In this document: piece after piece, positions 34,246 through 42,723 of the stretch
Layout: each line of letters begins with the position of its first letter
Numbering within the stretch: position 1 is the first letter of the stretch
Assembly (NCBI GenBank): GCA_047972135.1
Contig: JBKEAJ010000144.1
Span: 1 to 43,037 of the forward strand
Reading direction: 5' to 3'
Length of the DNA: 43,037 nt
DNA from: JBKEAJ01 sp047972135
GTDB taxonomy: Bacteria; Bacteroidota; Bacteroidia; Bacteroidales; Prolixibacteraceae
Notes under the pieces: model-generated
What the model was told of the DNA's origin: nothing
Database searches by the model: none
What the model saw: the letters and a program-made list of their open reading frames with translations, nothing else
Program-made: the position numbers and the translations under genes

Positions 34246-34941
34246 ATGTTGTTGTTACTACAAAGTGCAGTAGACACTACTGCAAACGCCTCAGCAGGAG
34301 AGGGTACAGGAGCCATCTCGCTAAAGTTTATTGACCTTGCCATGAAAGGCGGGTGGATTATGATTCCAATTTTAGTACTATCGGTCGTGGCAGTGTTTAT
34401 CTTCCTTGACAGATATAGGGCTATCAAGAAAGCAAACAAGCTCGACCGAGTGATGATGAACAGTGTGAAGCTATACATCAGCGAGGGCAGAATTAACGAG
34501 GCTCTGGAACTGTGCAAACAAAGCAATCTACCTGTGGCAAGAATGCTAGAAAAAGGTATCACTCGAATTGGAAGACCCACGAGCGACGTTATGGCAGCAA
34601 TCGATAACATCGGCAGTTTGGAAATTGCAAAACTTGAAAAGGGACTTCCCGTGCTTGCAAGTGTTGCCGGCGGTGCGCCGATGATAGGCTTTCTTGGCAC
34701 TGTTATGGGAATGATACGTGCATTCTACGACATGGCTCAGGCGGGTAATAACATTGATGTTCAGCTCTTGTCGTCGGGTATATACCAAGCAATGGTTACT
34801 ACCGTTGCAGGGCTTATAGTAGGTATTATAGCATACTTCGCATACAACATACTAGTTGCTGATATTGAGAAAGTTATTTTCAAAATGGAGGCTGTAACTT
34901 CCGATTTTATGGATTTACTGAACGACCCTAGCTCAAAGTAA
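34246..34941 (+). CDS. exbB: MotA/TolQ/ExbB proton channel family protein
   Basis: ExbB forms the pentameric inner-membrane channel that, with ExbD, powers TonB. The 231-residue protein has three membrane helices (about 40-60, 140-160 and 180-200), with the channel motif GTVMGMIRAF at about 151-160 and the third helix VTTVAGLIVGIIAYF. It opens with a short hydrophilic N-terminal part outside. The exbD gene follows after 4 bases. TolQ is the alternative name, but the TonB-type third gene favours ExbB. A strong promoter with dyads precedes it. Confidence 0.93.
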   Translation: MLLLLQSAVDTTANASAGEGTGAISLKFIDLAMKGGWIMIPILVLSVVAVFIFLDRYRAIKKANKLDRVMMNSVKLYISEGRINEALELCKQSNLPVARMLEKGITRIGRPTSDVMAAIDNIGSLEIAKLEKGLPVLASVAGGAPMIGFLGTVMGMIRAFYDMAQAGNNIDVQLLSSGIYQAMVTTVAGLIVGIIAYFAYNILVADIEKVIFKMEAVTSDFMDLLNDPSSK

Positions 34942-34945
34942 GATT

Positions 34946-35353
34946 ATGCCGATAAAAAGAAGAAATAAAGTAGACGCTAGTTTCAGTATGTCGTCAATGA
35001 CTGATGTAGTGTTTTTGCTACTCATATTTTTTATGGTAACATCGACACTTGTTGCTCCAAATGCCATAAAACTGCTATTGCCGCAAAGCAATAATCAGAC
35101 TGCCGCAAAGCCCATAACTACAATATCAATCACTGCCGACTTGAAGTACTACGTCAATAAAGGTGGAAAACCGCAGAGAGTGATGTTCGACGATATAGAA
35201 AGCACCTTGCAGGAATCTGTCGCAGGCGAAGAAGAGCCTTGCGTGTCGCTACATGCAGAGAAATCTGTGCCTGTTGAGGAGGTCGTGAAAATTATGAATA
35301 TTGCCCGACGCAATAAATATAAACTCATTTTGGCTACTAGCCCGGAAAAGTGA
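34946..35353 (+). CDS. exbD: ExbD/TolR family biopolymer transport protein
   Basis: ExbD is the single-pass partner of ExbB in the proton-driven motor. The 135-residue protein has the N-terminal cytoplasmic RRNK stretch, then a membrane helix with the proton-carrying aspartate in MTDVVFLLLIFFMVTST (about 18-34), and a periplasmic domain ending in IARRNKYKLILATSPEK. It starts 4 bases after exbB. Its stop codon is the first triplet of a TGAGGT tandem repeat. Confidence 0.94.
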   Translation: MPIKRRNKVDASFSMSSMTDVVFLLLIFFMVTSTLVAPNAIKLLLPQSNNQTAAKPITTISITADLKYYVNKGGKPQRVMFDDIESTLQESVAGEEEPCVSLHAEKSVPVEEVVKIMNIARRNKYKLILATSPEK

Positions 35354-35378
35354 GGTTGAGGTTGAGGTTGAGGTTGAG
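35351..35378. repeat. (TGAGGT)4 tandem repeat between exbD and tonB
   Basis: Four perfect TGAGGT units plus TGAG, beginning with the exbD stop codon and ending 16 bases before the tonB ATG. Loss or gain of units would leave both reading frames unchanged but alter the intergenic spacing and the number of purine-rich GAGG blocks. Confidence 0.9.
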
Positions 35379-35394
35379 AAAATAAAATATATAA

Positions 35395-36474
35395 ATGGAC
35401 GCTTTTTCAAAGGAACATAGAGGAGCAACATGGGGAACGATTTTATTCCACATAGGCTTGTTGTGCCTTTTAGTGTTGTTCGGCTTCATCACTCCACTAC
35501 CCCTACCAGAAGAGGAAGGTATAGAGGTGAATTTTGGAAATTCTAATACCGGCTCGGGCAAACGTGAGCCACAAGCTTCGAGAATTGTCAACCAAGCTGT
35601 TCCCGAACCTTCCGAGCCTGAGCCTACTCAAAGCACCCCAACTCCTGCCCCATCTACTCCACCACCAAGCTCTCAACCCACACCTGCCGACAGCAAGCCA
35701 ACAAACGACAAGGGCACAGAGAATCTGATGACTCAAGATTACGAGGAGTCTGTCGCCATCGCCCAAAAGAAAAAGGAAGAAGAGAAAAAACGCAAGGAAA
35801 AAGAGACTGAACAAAAACGCATTGCTGAGGAGAAAAGAAAAAAAGAAGAACAAGACAAGATTGCAGAACAACAACGTCAGCAAGAGCTGGCAGACAAAAA
35901 AGCTCGCGAAGAACAAGAGAGAATAAAAAAGGAAGCCGAAGAACGTAAACGCAAAGCCGAAGAGGAGCGCAAACGTAAGGAAGCCGAAGAAAAACGTAAA
36001 CGTGAAGAACAGCAAAGACAGCTAGCAGAAATAAATAGCCGTGCTGCCAATGCTTTCAGCAATGATGCCAATACTTCTGGTGGTGGCTCATCCTCATCAG
36101 GTTCGACATCGCAAGGAGTTACAAGCGGCAATGGAAATCAGGGAGTAGCAACGGGAACGCCAAATTCTAACAACTACGGACAAGGCGGCGGACAAGGAAA
36201 CGGCATTTCATACAGCTTAGGTAACAGAAAAGGCAAAGCTCTGCCCAAACCTGATTATCCCGGAAAGGAGGAAGGCAAAGTTGTCGTAGAAGTATTGGTA
36301 GACAGAAACGGAAACGTAAGTTCTGCCACAGCAGGAATGCAAGGCTCTACAATACTAAACAGCCAACTGCTCAATGCTGCAAAGAAAGCTGCCTTGAACT
36401 CTAAGTTTACTGCCGACGAAAACGCCCCTACCCATCAAAAAGGATCGATAACTTATGTATTCAAACTGGAATAA
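35395..36474 (+). CDS. TonB/TolA-like energy transducer
   Basis: A 359-residue protein with a cytoplasmic N-terminus, one membrane helix (about 12-35), a proline- and serine-rich segment (about 60-105), a long Lys/Glu/Arg/Gln coiled coil (about 118-215) as in TolA, a Gly/Ser/Asn-rich linker (about 220-265), and a C-terminal TonB-like domain with VVEVLVDRNGNVSSATAG and ITYVFKLE at the end. It links the ExbBD motor to the outer membrane; the coiled coil resembles TolA, the end resembles TonB. It is third in the operon, 41 bases after exbD. Confidence 0.9.
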   Translation: MDAFSKEHRGATWGTILFHIGLLCLLVLFGFITPLPLPEEEGIEVNFGNSNTGSGKREPQASRIVNQAVPEPSEPEPTQSTPTPAPSTPPPSSQPTPADSKPTNDKGTENLMTQDYEESVAIAQKKKEEEKKRKEKETEQKRIAEEKRKKEEQDKIAEQQRQQELADKKAREEQERIKKEAEERKRKAEEERKRKEAEEKRKREEQQRQLAEINSRAANAFSNDANTSGGGSSSSGSTSQGVTSGNGNQGVATGTPNSNNYGQGGGQGNGISYSLGNRKGKALPKPDYPGKEEGKVVVEVLVDRNGNVSSATAGMQGSTILNSQLLNAAKKAALNSKFTADENAPTHQKGSITYVFKLE

Positions 36475-36555
36475 AGAAAATCTATAATCGACATTCTTGT
36501 CAATTTTTAAAAATTATCACTATCTTGCCCCGACTAATTATTTAATAATGACAAT

Positions 36556-37803
36556 ATGAGTGAGCTAATAGATAATTCAAGACATAGAAAAGAACAACTG
36601 AAAGAGCTGATATTAAAACTCCATGAAGGTTCATCCCCCGACGAAGTGCGCAGAGAACTGGAAGCTAGTCTGCAAAATATCCCTTACGGCGAGGTGGTAG
36701 AGGTGGAACAAGAACTTATTGCCGAAGGACTACCCGAAACAGAGATACTCAGACTGTGCGATATTCACGGTGCTGTACTCGACGGACACGTTGACACTAG
36801 CGGCGCAAAAGATATCCCCGAAGGACACCCTATCGACGTTTTTACAAAAGAAAATGCAGAACTAAACAGAGTGGCAGGACAAGCAATCGCTCTGCTGAGA
36901 GACATCGTAAACGAAAGCGACGAGGAGTTTGCCAAAAGCAGATATACCCTACAAGCAAGGTTTAACGAACTGATGGATGTGGACAAACACTACCTGCGTA
37001 AAGAATATCTGCTGTTTCCTCACCTCGAAAGACATGATATCACCGGACCGCCAAAAGTGATGTGGGGGAAACACGACGAAATAAGAGAACAACTGAAAGC
37101 CTGTATCGAGGTGCTGGAGACTCCCGAGTTATGCAAAAGTGATATTGCCGACTCGCTAAATATCCTATTCATGCCTACTATTCAGACGCTTACAGACATG
37201 ACAAAAAAGGAAGAAGAAATACTATTCCCTATGGCTATGGATGTTCTCACAACTGAAGAATGGTGGGAAATACACAAACAAACCCTAGAGTTTGGATTTA
37301 CTCTCTACGACCCCAAAGTGGACTGGAGACCCGAAGGCATCGAAGATGTTGACGAAGTCTCGGCAGTAAATACCGACGGGAACATACAGCTCCCCTCAGG
37401 TAGCTTCTCGGCAAAACAGATAATGGCAATACTAAACACGCTACCCGTAGATATGACCTTTGTGGACGATAACGACAAAGTAAAATATTTCACACAAGGT
37501 AAAGAACGAATTTTTACACGAAACCGCTCTATTATCAATAGGGATGTACGGCTGTGCCACCCACCAGGAAGCACGCACATTGTAGAGAAAATTCTTGACG
37601 ACTTCAAGGCTGGTAGAGCTTCGCATGCTCCTTTCTGGATACAAATGAGAGGTAAATTTATAAAAATCGAATATTTTGCCTTGCGGGACGAAAACGGAAA
37701 ATATCTCGGCACTCTCGAAGTGTCGCAAGACCTTACCGAGAACAGAGCACTAGAGGGTGAAAGACGTATCCTTTCGTATACTGATGAAACTTCCAAGCAG
37801 TAG
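36556..37803 (+). CDS. DUF438, hemerythrin and PAS domain protein
   Basis: A 415-residue cytoplasmic protein in three parts. DUF438 at about 10-75 (DEVRRELEASLQNIPYGEVVE). A hemerythrin-like four-helix bundle at about 88-235 with candidate iron ligands H91, H145 and E150 (in KEYLLFPHLE), H173 and E220/E221. A PAS domain at about 288-395 with YFTQGKERIFTR and CHPPGSTHIVEKIL. Such proteins are thought to sense oxygen, nitric oxide or redox state. No kinase or output domain follows, so it may act on a partner. The DUF1858 gene downstream is a likely functional neighbour. Confidence 0.92.
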   Translation: MSELIDNSRHRKEQLKELILKLHEGSSPDEVRRELEASLQNIPYGEVVEVEQELIAEGLPETEILRLCDIHGAVLDGHVDTSGAKDIPEGHPIDVFTKENAELNRVAGQAIALLRDIVNESDEEFAKSRYTLQARFNELMDVDKHYLRKEYLLFPHLERHDITGPPKVMWGKHDEIREQLKACIEVLETPELCKSDIADSLNILFMPTIQTLTDMTKKEEEILFPMAMDVLTTEEWWEIHKQTLEFGFTLYDPKVDWRPEGIEDVDEVSAVNTDGNIQLPSGSFSAKQIMAILNTLPVDMTFVDDNDKVKYFTQGKERIFTRNRSIINRDVRLCHPPGSTHIVEKILDDFKAGRASHAPFWIQMRGKFIKIEYFALRDENGKYLGTLEVSQDLTENRALEGERRILSYTDETSKQ

Positions 37804-37833
37804 GCTTTAAACTATATGCAATAAGCCTAACTA

Positions 37834-37910
37834 CACACAGGAGGATGATTATAAAAGATAGATATTAGTAGTTAAGATATTAGATAAACAGCTAATGATA
37901 ATGTGATGAT
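37834..37910. repeat. Dispersed repeat modules D and E, second copies
   Basis: 37834-37856 (CACACAGGAGGATGATTATA and three more) matches the reverse strand of 23656-23677. 37887-37910 (AACAGC then AATGTGATGAT) matches 14750-14773 at 21 of 24 bases. Between them is a TAGATATTAG-rich stretch. All lie in the 163-base spacer after the DUF438 gene. Confidence 0.7.
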
Positions 37911-37966
37911 GAAAAATACAAATATCTGAAAATCCAATAACTATATAAACACCAAAAGATTAGAAA

Positions 37967-38494
37967 ATGAATAAAGACGAATTAATTATAGGCCCCAGAA
38001 CCAAGATTGCAGAACTATTAACGGCATATCCTCAACTTGAGGATGTTCTGATAAGCATTGCACCTCAGTTTAAAAAGCTGAAAAACCCAGTGATACGAAA
38101 AACCGTAGCAAAAGTTACAAGCCTTGCACAAGCAGCATCTGTCGGCGGAGTAAAGGTCGAGGAACTAATAAACCGACTACGCAGTGAGGTCGGACAGTCC
38201 AATACAGAACTAATCGACACATACTCAGAAACATACAATACAAAAAAACCGGAATGGTTTAAGGAAGAGAAAATTGTCAATGCTCTCAATCTAAGTGACA
38301 GACTTAATGCAGGCGAACATCCAGTACACGAGGTGCTAAGCTCAATAAAGGCACTTAAAGCAGACGAGATTTTTGCTGCACGAGCGCCCTTTGTTCCGGC
38401 TCCTTTATTGGACAAGACTGTCGGACTGGATTTTGAACACTGGATAACAAGCGTCGACGACGAATTTCTGATTTACTTCAAGAATGATTTGTAG
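37967..38494 (+). CDS. DUF1858 and DUF2249-like protein
   Basis: A 175-residue soluble protein. The N-terminal 75 residues (GPRTKIAELLTAYPQLEDVL, then FKKLKNPVIRKTVAKV) are a DUF1858 domain, an all-helical fold seen in proteins tied to iron-sulfur and nitric oxide stress. The C-terminal part from about 108 (LNLSDRLNAGEHPVHEVLSS, ending in FLIYF) looks like DUF2249, which is often paired with hemerythrin and DUF438 proteins. It is 163 bases after the DUF438/hemerythrin gene in the same direction, so the two may act together in nitrosative or oxygen stress; that is inference. Confidence 0.88.
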   Translation: MNKDELIIGPRTKIAELLTAYPQLEDVLISIAPQFKKLKNPVIRKTVAKVTSLAQAASVGGVKVEELINRLRSEVGQSNTELIDTYSETYNTKKPEWFKEEKIVNALNLSDRLNAGEHPVHEVLSSIKALKADEIFAARAPFVPAPLLDKTVGLDFEHWITSVDDEFLIYFKNDL

Positions 38495-38527
38495 CAGGCA
38501 AAGCTCGACTAGTCACTTTTGTTTTAA

Positions 38528-38558
38528 TTGTACATACTTGGCAATTTTCATATCTTCG
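38528..38558 (+). promoter_or_regulatory. Promoter of the second Gfo/Idh/MocA gene
   Basis: TTG at 38528-38530, 20 bases, then TATCTTCG at 38551-38558, one base off the TAnnTTTG box. Predicted start near 38565, leader about 35 bases. Confidence 0.45.
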
Positions 38559-38599
38559 CAACGTTATTAGACTTAGTGAATTTTAAATAGCAAAAAAGT

Positions 38600-40075
38600 A
38601 TGTCGATGGCAGACAAGCAAAACAACAGCAGACGCGAATTTATAAAAACTGGACTTACGGCAGGAGCGCTCTTTTCAATAGTACCTTCATCAGCAATAGC
38701 TGGGCTTGCTAAAAGTCCGCTTCCTTCCGACCAACTCAATATTGCAGGCATAGGAGTTGGCGGCATAGGTATTAGCAACCTACAGAACTTGGCTTCCGAG
38801 AATGTTGTTGCCATCTGCGATGTCGACCAAGACTATGCCGCACATGCTTTCAGAACATATACTCAGGCAAAGCAATATTCGGACTACCGCAGGATGTTCG
38901 ACGAAATGAAAAATATTGATGCCGTACTTATTGCAACTCCCGACCATACGCATGCAATAATCGCTCGAGCTGCCATGCAACTGGGCTATCATGTATATCT
39001 GCAAGCACCTCTCACCCACTCGGTCTATGAAGCTAGAATACTGACAGAAACGGCACGCAGGTACGAGGTGGCTACACAAATGGGAAATCAGGGAAGCTCT
39101 GACGATGGTATAAGAGAAATTTGCGAAAGTATCTGGTCTGGCACTATCGGAGAAGTTACACATGTAGATGCATGGACAAACCGCCCGACATGGAAACAGA
39201 ACCTCAGCGTTCCAAATAAAAAAGACAGAATACCCAAAACACTAGACTGGGATTTATTTCTTGGGCCGGCAACAGATAGAGAGTATAGCGAACAATATAC
39301 CCCTTGGAATTGGCGCGCTTGGTGGGACTTTGGCACCGGTGGTATCGGGAACATGGGCTGCCACGTACTAGACTCCGTATTTAAGGCTTTAAATCTAAAG
39401 TATCCTGAGTCTGTCGAGGCTTCCTCGTCAGCTTTCAGTTTACAATCTTCGCCTGTATCGGAGAAAATTACATATACATTTCCTCGTCGAGACAACCTCC
39501 CGAAAGTAAGTTTCCCAAAGGTGTCTGTAACATGGTACGACGGAGGTCTGTTGCCCGAACGCCCCGAAGTACTGAAAAATCATAAATTCGACCCCAACGG
39601 AGGATGTATATTTTATGGTTCGCGCGGCATATTAGTATGCGGACTATACGGCAAAAACAATACTGTGTATATGAATTACGGAGAAGTCGCTAAAGCTCCC
39701 GAGAAAAGCCTGCACCGTATTAGCAATGCCCTAAATGGCGGACACGAAAGAGACTGGGTGAGAGCATGCAAAGAAAGTAAAGAAAACCGGGTGGAGACTT
39801 CTTCAAATTTTGAAGTCGCAGGACCTCTCGCAGAGACCGCTTTATTGGGAAGTACTGCTGTACGACTGCAAAGTATCGGCAGACGACTGGAATGGGACGG
39901 CGAAAATATGCAATTTAAAAATATTTCAAACTCCGACAGGCTGTCTATCACAGATGCTAGCAGTATGCAGACAGAGTTTGGAGAAATAAAACCAAGAATT
40001 ACAAGTCCTTATGCCGACGAAACTGTCAGTGACTGGCTGAGACACAAATACAGAGACGGCTGGGAGCAAATATGA
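38600..40075 (+). CDS. Gfo/Idh/MocA family oxidoreductase lacking the EKP lysine
   Basis: A 491-residue protein with a Tat-type signal (SRREFIKTGLTAGALFSI, 10-27, then a small-residue cleavage region about 36). The Rossmann motif GIGVGGIG is at 51-58 and PDHTH at 115-119. Where the family has E-K-P, with the lysine used in catalysis, this protein has Q-A-P (135-137); the surrounding HVYL and LTHSVYEAR are standard. The change could mean an altered reaction, a non-catalytic binding role or a sequencing error. Other parts (WNWRAWWDFGTGGIGNMGCHV) are well conserved. It is monocistronic from a good promoter; a weak hairpin follows. Confidence 0.92.
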   Translation: MSMADKQNNSRREFIKTGLTAGALFSIVPSSAIAGLAKSPLPSDQLNIAGIGVGGIGISNLQNLASENVVAICDVDQDYAAHAFRTYTQAKQYSDYRRMFDEMKNIDAVLIATPDHTHAIIARAAMQLGYHVYLQAPLTHSVYEARILTETARRYEVATQMGNQGSSDDGIREICESIWSGTIGEVTHVDAWTNRPTWKQNLSVPNKKDRIPKTLDWDLFLGPATDREYSEQYTPWNWRAWWDFGTGGIGNMGCHVLDSVFKALNLKYPESVEASSSAFSLQSSPVSEKITYTFPRRDNLPKVSFPKVSVTWYDGGLLPERPEVLKNHKFDPNGGCIFYGSRGILVCGLYGKNNTVYMNYGEVAKAPEKSLHRISNALNGGHERDWVRACKESKENRVETSSNFEVAGPLAETALLGSTAVRLQSIGRRLEWDGENMQFKNISNSDRLSITDASSMQTEFGEIKPRITSPYADETVSDWLRHKYRDGWEQI

Positions 40076-40083
40076 TCCTTCCC

Positions 40084-40102
40084 CCCCGACTAAAGCCGAG
40101 GG
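40084..40102. terminator. Possible hairpin between convergent genes
   Basis: CCCCGAC and GCCGAGGG around a TAAA loop can pair with one mismatch and one bulge. It sits between the oxidoreductase stop and the convergent peptidase stop, but no T-run follows. It resembles a common dispersed CCCCGGCTTTAGCCGGGG-type element. Confidence 0.3.
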
Positions 40103-40127
40103 CTATTCATCTGCATCATTGACGAAG

Positions 40128-42230
40128 TTATTTCACAAAACCTCTATCTCTAAGTAAGGGAGTAATATCGGGTTGACGACCCCGAAAGGTCTCATAAATC
40201 TTCTCGGCATCGTCAGAACCACTCGTCTTCAACATCGTACGGAATTTCTTGGCTACATCTGGATTGAAAATATCCCCTGTTTCCTTAAATGCTTGGAAAG
40301 CATCGGAATCCAATACGGCAGCCCAGATATAAACGTAGTAGCCTGCAGCGTAGCCTCCGTCAAATATATGAGAAAAGTAGGTGCTGCGATAGCGAGGTTT
40401 TATTTCCGATATTAGTCCGTATTTCTCCATAGATGATTTCTCAAAAGCTCGAACATCAATATCACCTGCGACATCCGCAGTGTGCCAATCCATATCCAAC
40501 AAGGCTGCCGCTAAGTATTCGACAGTAATAAATCCCTGATTGAAATATCGACTCTTATTCATCTTCTCAATCAAGGCATCGGGTATAGTCTCGCCTGTTT
40601 GAAAGTGCTTTGCATATACCTTCAAAACCTCAGGCTCAACAGCCCAATGCTCCAACACCTGCGAGGGCATCTCCACAAAGTCACGAGGCACTTTGCCTGC
40701 CGTCCGTCGATAGGGTCCGTCGGCAAAGAAACTGTGCAAAGCATGTCCAAACTCATGGAAAAGAGTCTCCACCTCATCCAAAGATAGCAATGCAGGTTGG
40801 TTGCCAACTGGGCGTGTAAAGTTACAAACCACTGACACAACAGGAGAAGTCTTAGTCCCCTGCTCGTCGTAGCTCACTCCTCTAAATCTTGTACACCACG
40901 CACCTGCACCCTTACCCGGACGTGGATGATAGTCCATATACAAAACCGCAATATGAGTGCCGTCAGCCTCCTGAACATCATAAGCCTCCACCTCGTCATT
41001 ATATTTAGGTAAATCTTTTCTCTCTACGAATTTCAGCCCATAAAGACGCTCCGAAACATAGAATATTCCCTTTTTGGCATTGTCCAAACTAAAATAAGGC
41101 TTCAATTCATTTTCATCCAAATCATACTTGTCTTTGCGCACCTTCTCTGAATAATACCACCAATCCCAAGAGTCTAACTTGAAACTACTCCCCTCCTTGT
41201 CAGAAAGTTGCTGCATGTCTGCAAGCTCCTTTTTAGATACAGGTAGTGAGGCGTCCCACAACTTAGCTAACAAGTCATATACATTAGAAGGAGTTTTTGC
41301 CATATTAGCATCTATCACATAAGATGCAAAATTATCATAAGCAAGCAGCTTGGCTTTCTCATCTCTTAGGGTGATTATCTTTTTTATGACTTCCTTATTG
41401 TCGTCGGCATTGTCGTTGTCGCCACGCATAAAATAGCCCCGATACAGTTTCTCGCGTAAAGCTCGGTTTTTAGCACTCGACAGAAAAGGTATCCAACTAG
41501 GCTTCTGCAAAGTAAAAACCCATGTCCCCTTATCAGTCTTGGCAGCATCGCGAACATCATCAGACACTCCGTCCAAGTCGTTTTCATCAGTAATCTCCAA
41601 CTTAAAGTTCTTATTTGTCTCGGCAAGCAGGTTCTCTCCAAATTTAAGGGTTAAGGTCGAAAGCTCTGAATTGATCTTTTTCATTCTAGCCTTATCCTCA
41701 TCACTAAGATTTGCACCGCTCCTAACAAAATCATCGTAGTATTTTTCGAGTACCCGACTTTGCTCCTGATCTAGATTAAGATTTGCCCTTTGGTCATACA
41801 CAGTTTTTATCCTCTGAAACAGCTTATCGTTGAGCTTTATCTCGTCGTTGTGAGCCGTCGTCAGCGGCGTTATTTCTCTGGCGAGCTTCTGCATTTCGTC
41901 GTCGGTATCGGCAGAGTTGATATTGGAAAACACCAAACGCACTCTGCTAAGCATCTCTCCCGACCTGTCGAATGCCAATATGGTATTATCAAAGGTTGGT
42001 GCTTCGGAATTATTCACTATAACATCGACCTCTGCCGAGTGCCGTTTTATAGCCTCTTTGATTGCCGGTAAATAATGCTCCTTTTTAATTTTATCGAATG
42101 GCGGAACTCCAAAAGGGGTGTCAAACTCTGCAAAAAAAGGATTATCCCCCGATGTTGCAGTTTGTTCTGCTTTCTTATTGCACGAACTCATAAATGTAAT
42201 GATAAGTGTTAATAGTAATATTGTTCTCAT
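40128..42230 (-). CDS. dcp: M3 family metallopeptidase lipoprotein (peptidyl-dipeptidase Dcp type)
   Basis: Dcp removes dipeptides from the C-terminus of peptides. The ATG at 42230 is chosen because it opens a lipoprotein signal, MRTILLLTLIITFMSSC (lipid cysteine 17); an in-frame ATG at 42269 would add 13 residues ahead of it. The 700-residue protein has the thimet/Dcp fold: PTFDNTILAFDRSG-like start of the mature part, HPRPGKGAGAWCTRFRG, and the zinc site HEFGHALH at about 492-499 with the downstream glutamate in DFVEMPSQVLEHW. The cysteine anchor suggests periplasmic action. A TATCTTTG box lies upstream. Confidence 0.95.
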   Translation of the reverse strand: MRTILLLTLIITFMSSCNKKAEQTATSGDNPFFAEFDTPFGVPPFDKIKKEHYLPAIKEAIKRHSAEVDVIVNNSEAPTFDNTILAFDRSGEMLSRVRLVFSNINSADTDDEMQKLAREITPLTTAHNDEIKLNDKLFQRIKTVYDQRANLNLDQEQSRVLEKYYDDFVRSGANLSDEDKARMKKINSELSTLTLKFGENLLAETNKNFKLEITDENDLDGVSDDVRDAAKTDKGTWVFTLQKPSWIPFLSSAKNRALREKLYRGYFMRGDNDNADDNKEVIKKIITLRDEKAKLLAYDNFASYVIDANMAKTPSNVYDLLAKLWDASLPVSKKELADMQQLSDKEGSSFKLDSWDWWYYSEKVRKDKYDLDENELKPYFSLDNAKKGIFYVSERLYGLKFVERKDLPKYNDEVEAYDVQEADGTHIAVLYMDYHPRPGKGAGAWCTRFRGVSYDEQGTKTSPVVSVVCNFTRPVGNQPALLSLDEVETLFHEFGHALHSFFADGPYRRTAGKVPRDFVEMPSQVLEHWAVEPEVLKVYAKHFQTGETIPDALIEKMNKSRYFNQGFITVEYLAAALLDMDWHTADVAGDIDVRAFEKSSMEKYGLISEIKPRYRSTYFSHIFDGGYAAGYYVYIWAAVLDSDAFQAFKETGDIFNPDVAKKFRTMLKTSGSDDAEKIYETFRGRQPDITPLLRDRGFVK

Positions 42231-42293
42231 AATTCTATATTTTAGATAAGACTGAGTATCACAATTCAATTATGATGCACTGCCATTTCAGAG

Positions 42294-42301
42294 CAAAGAT
42301 A
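42294..42301 (-). promoter_or_regulatory. Putative -7 box of the M3 peptidase gene
   Basis: The minus strand reads TATCTTTG, a perfect TAnnTTTG match, 64 bases before the start. No TTG at the usual upstream spacing was found. Confidence 0.4.
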
Positions 42302-42490
42302 AGCATAATTTAGTTATTAGTGGTTGTCAGTGGTGTATTTAGTTCCACTTTGACAGCTAAAAAAAGTCTGATTTTTCTTGCACAATATACAGACTATCAA
42401 TACATTAGCAGCATGGAAAAAAGAAATCTATAGTAAGGCATTTGGCGGGATAGCAAAAAGACCTTATCGCTACATCCTGTATATCAATAG

Positions 42491-42625
42491 CTTTTCACAA
42501 ATAAGACAAAGAACAACTTTGATAAAGCACAAACATACATAGGAGGTATAGTATTGAGTGATTTAAACAACATAGAACGCATCATCGAAACGTTTGACTC
42601 GTTGGATTGGCAAGATATAAAATAA
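42491..42625 (+). pseudogene. Possible short transposase remnant
   Basis: The spacer 42302-42723 has no full gene. One plus-strand frame of 44 codons, closed upstream by TAG, reads KAQTYIGGIVLSDLNNIERI then IETFDSLDW. The AQxYIxGIxLSDxxNIERI pattern reminds me of the N-terminal part of some DDE transposases. If so, it is a decayed insertion-sequence fragment beside the transposase at the window end. The call rests on recollection only. Confidence 0.25.
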
Positions 42626-42723
42626 GAGACTCTGCCAAAGGCTTACTCTGTTGAGCGGCGCATGTTAGTCGTTTCCAGACGCAAAACTACTAACCCACAT
42701 TGCAGGCTAATGGCTGTATTTAG

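Noticed and set aside
34077..34700. Minus-strand open frame of 207 codons across exbB
   Set aside because: It is antisense to exbB, which has a full domain structure; composition reflects the opposite strand.
35503..36015. Minus-strand frame of 170 codons rich in Phe and Leu within the TonB-like gene
   Set aside because: It is the complement of the Lys/Glu-rich coiled coil, which yields Phe/Leu runs by base composition.
36475..36555. Promoter TTG-N21-TATCTTGC ahead of the DUF438 gene
   Set aside because: The -7 box has two mismatches in its TTTG part, too weak to call.
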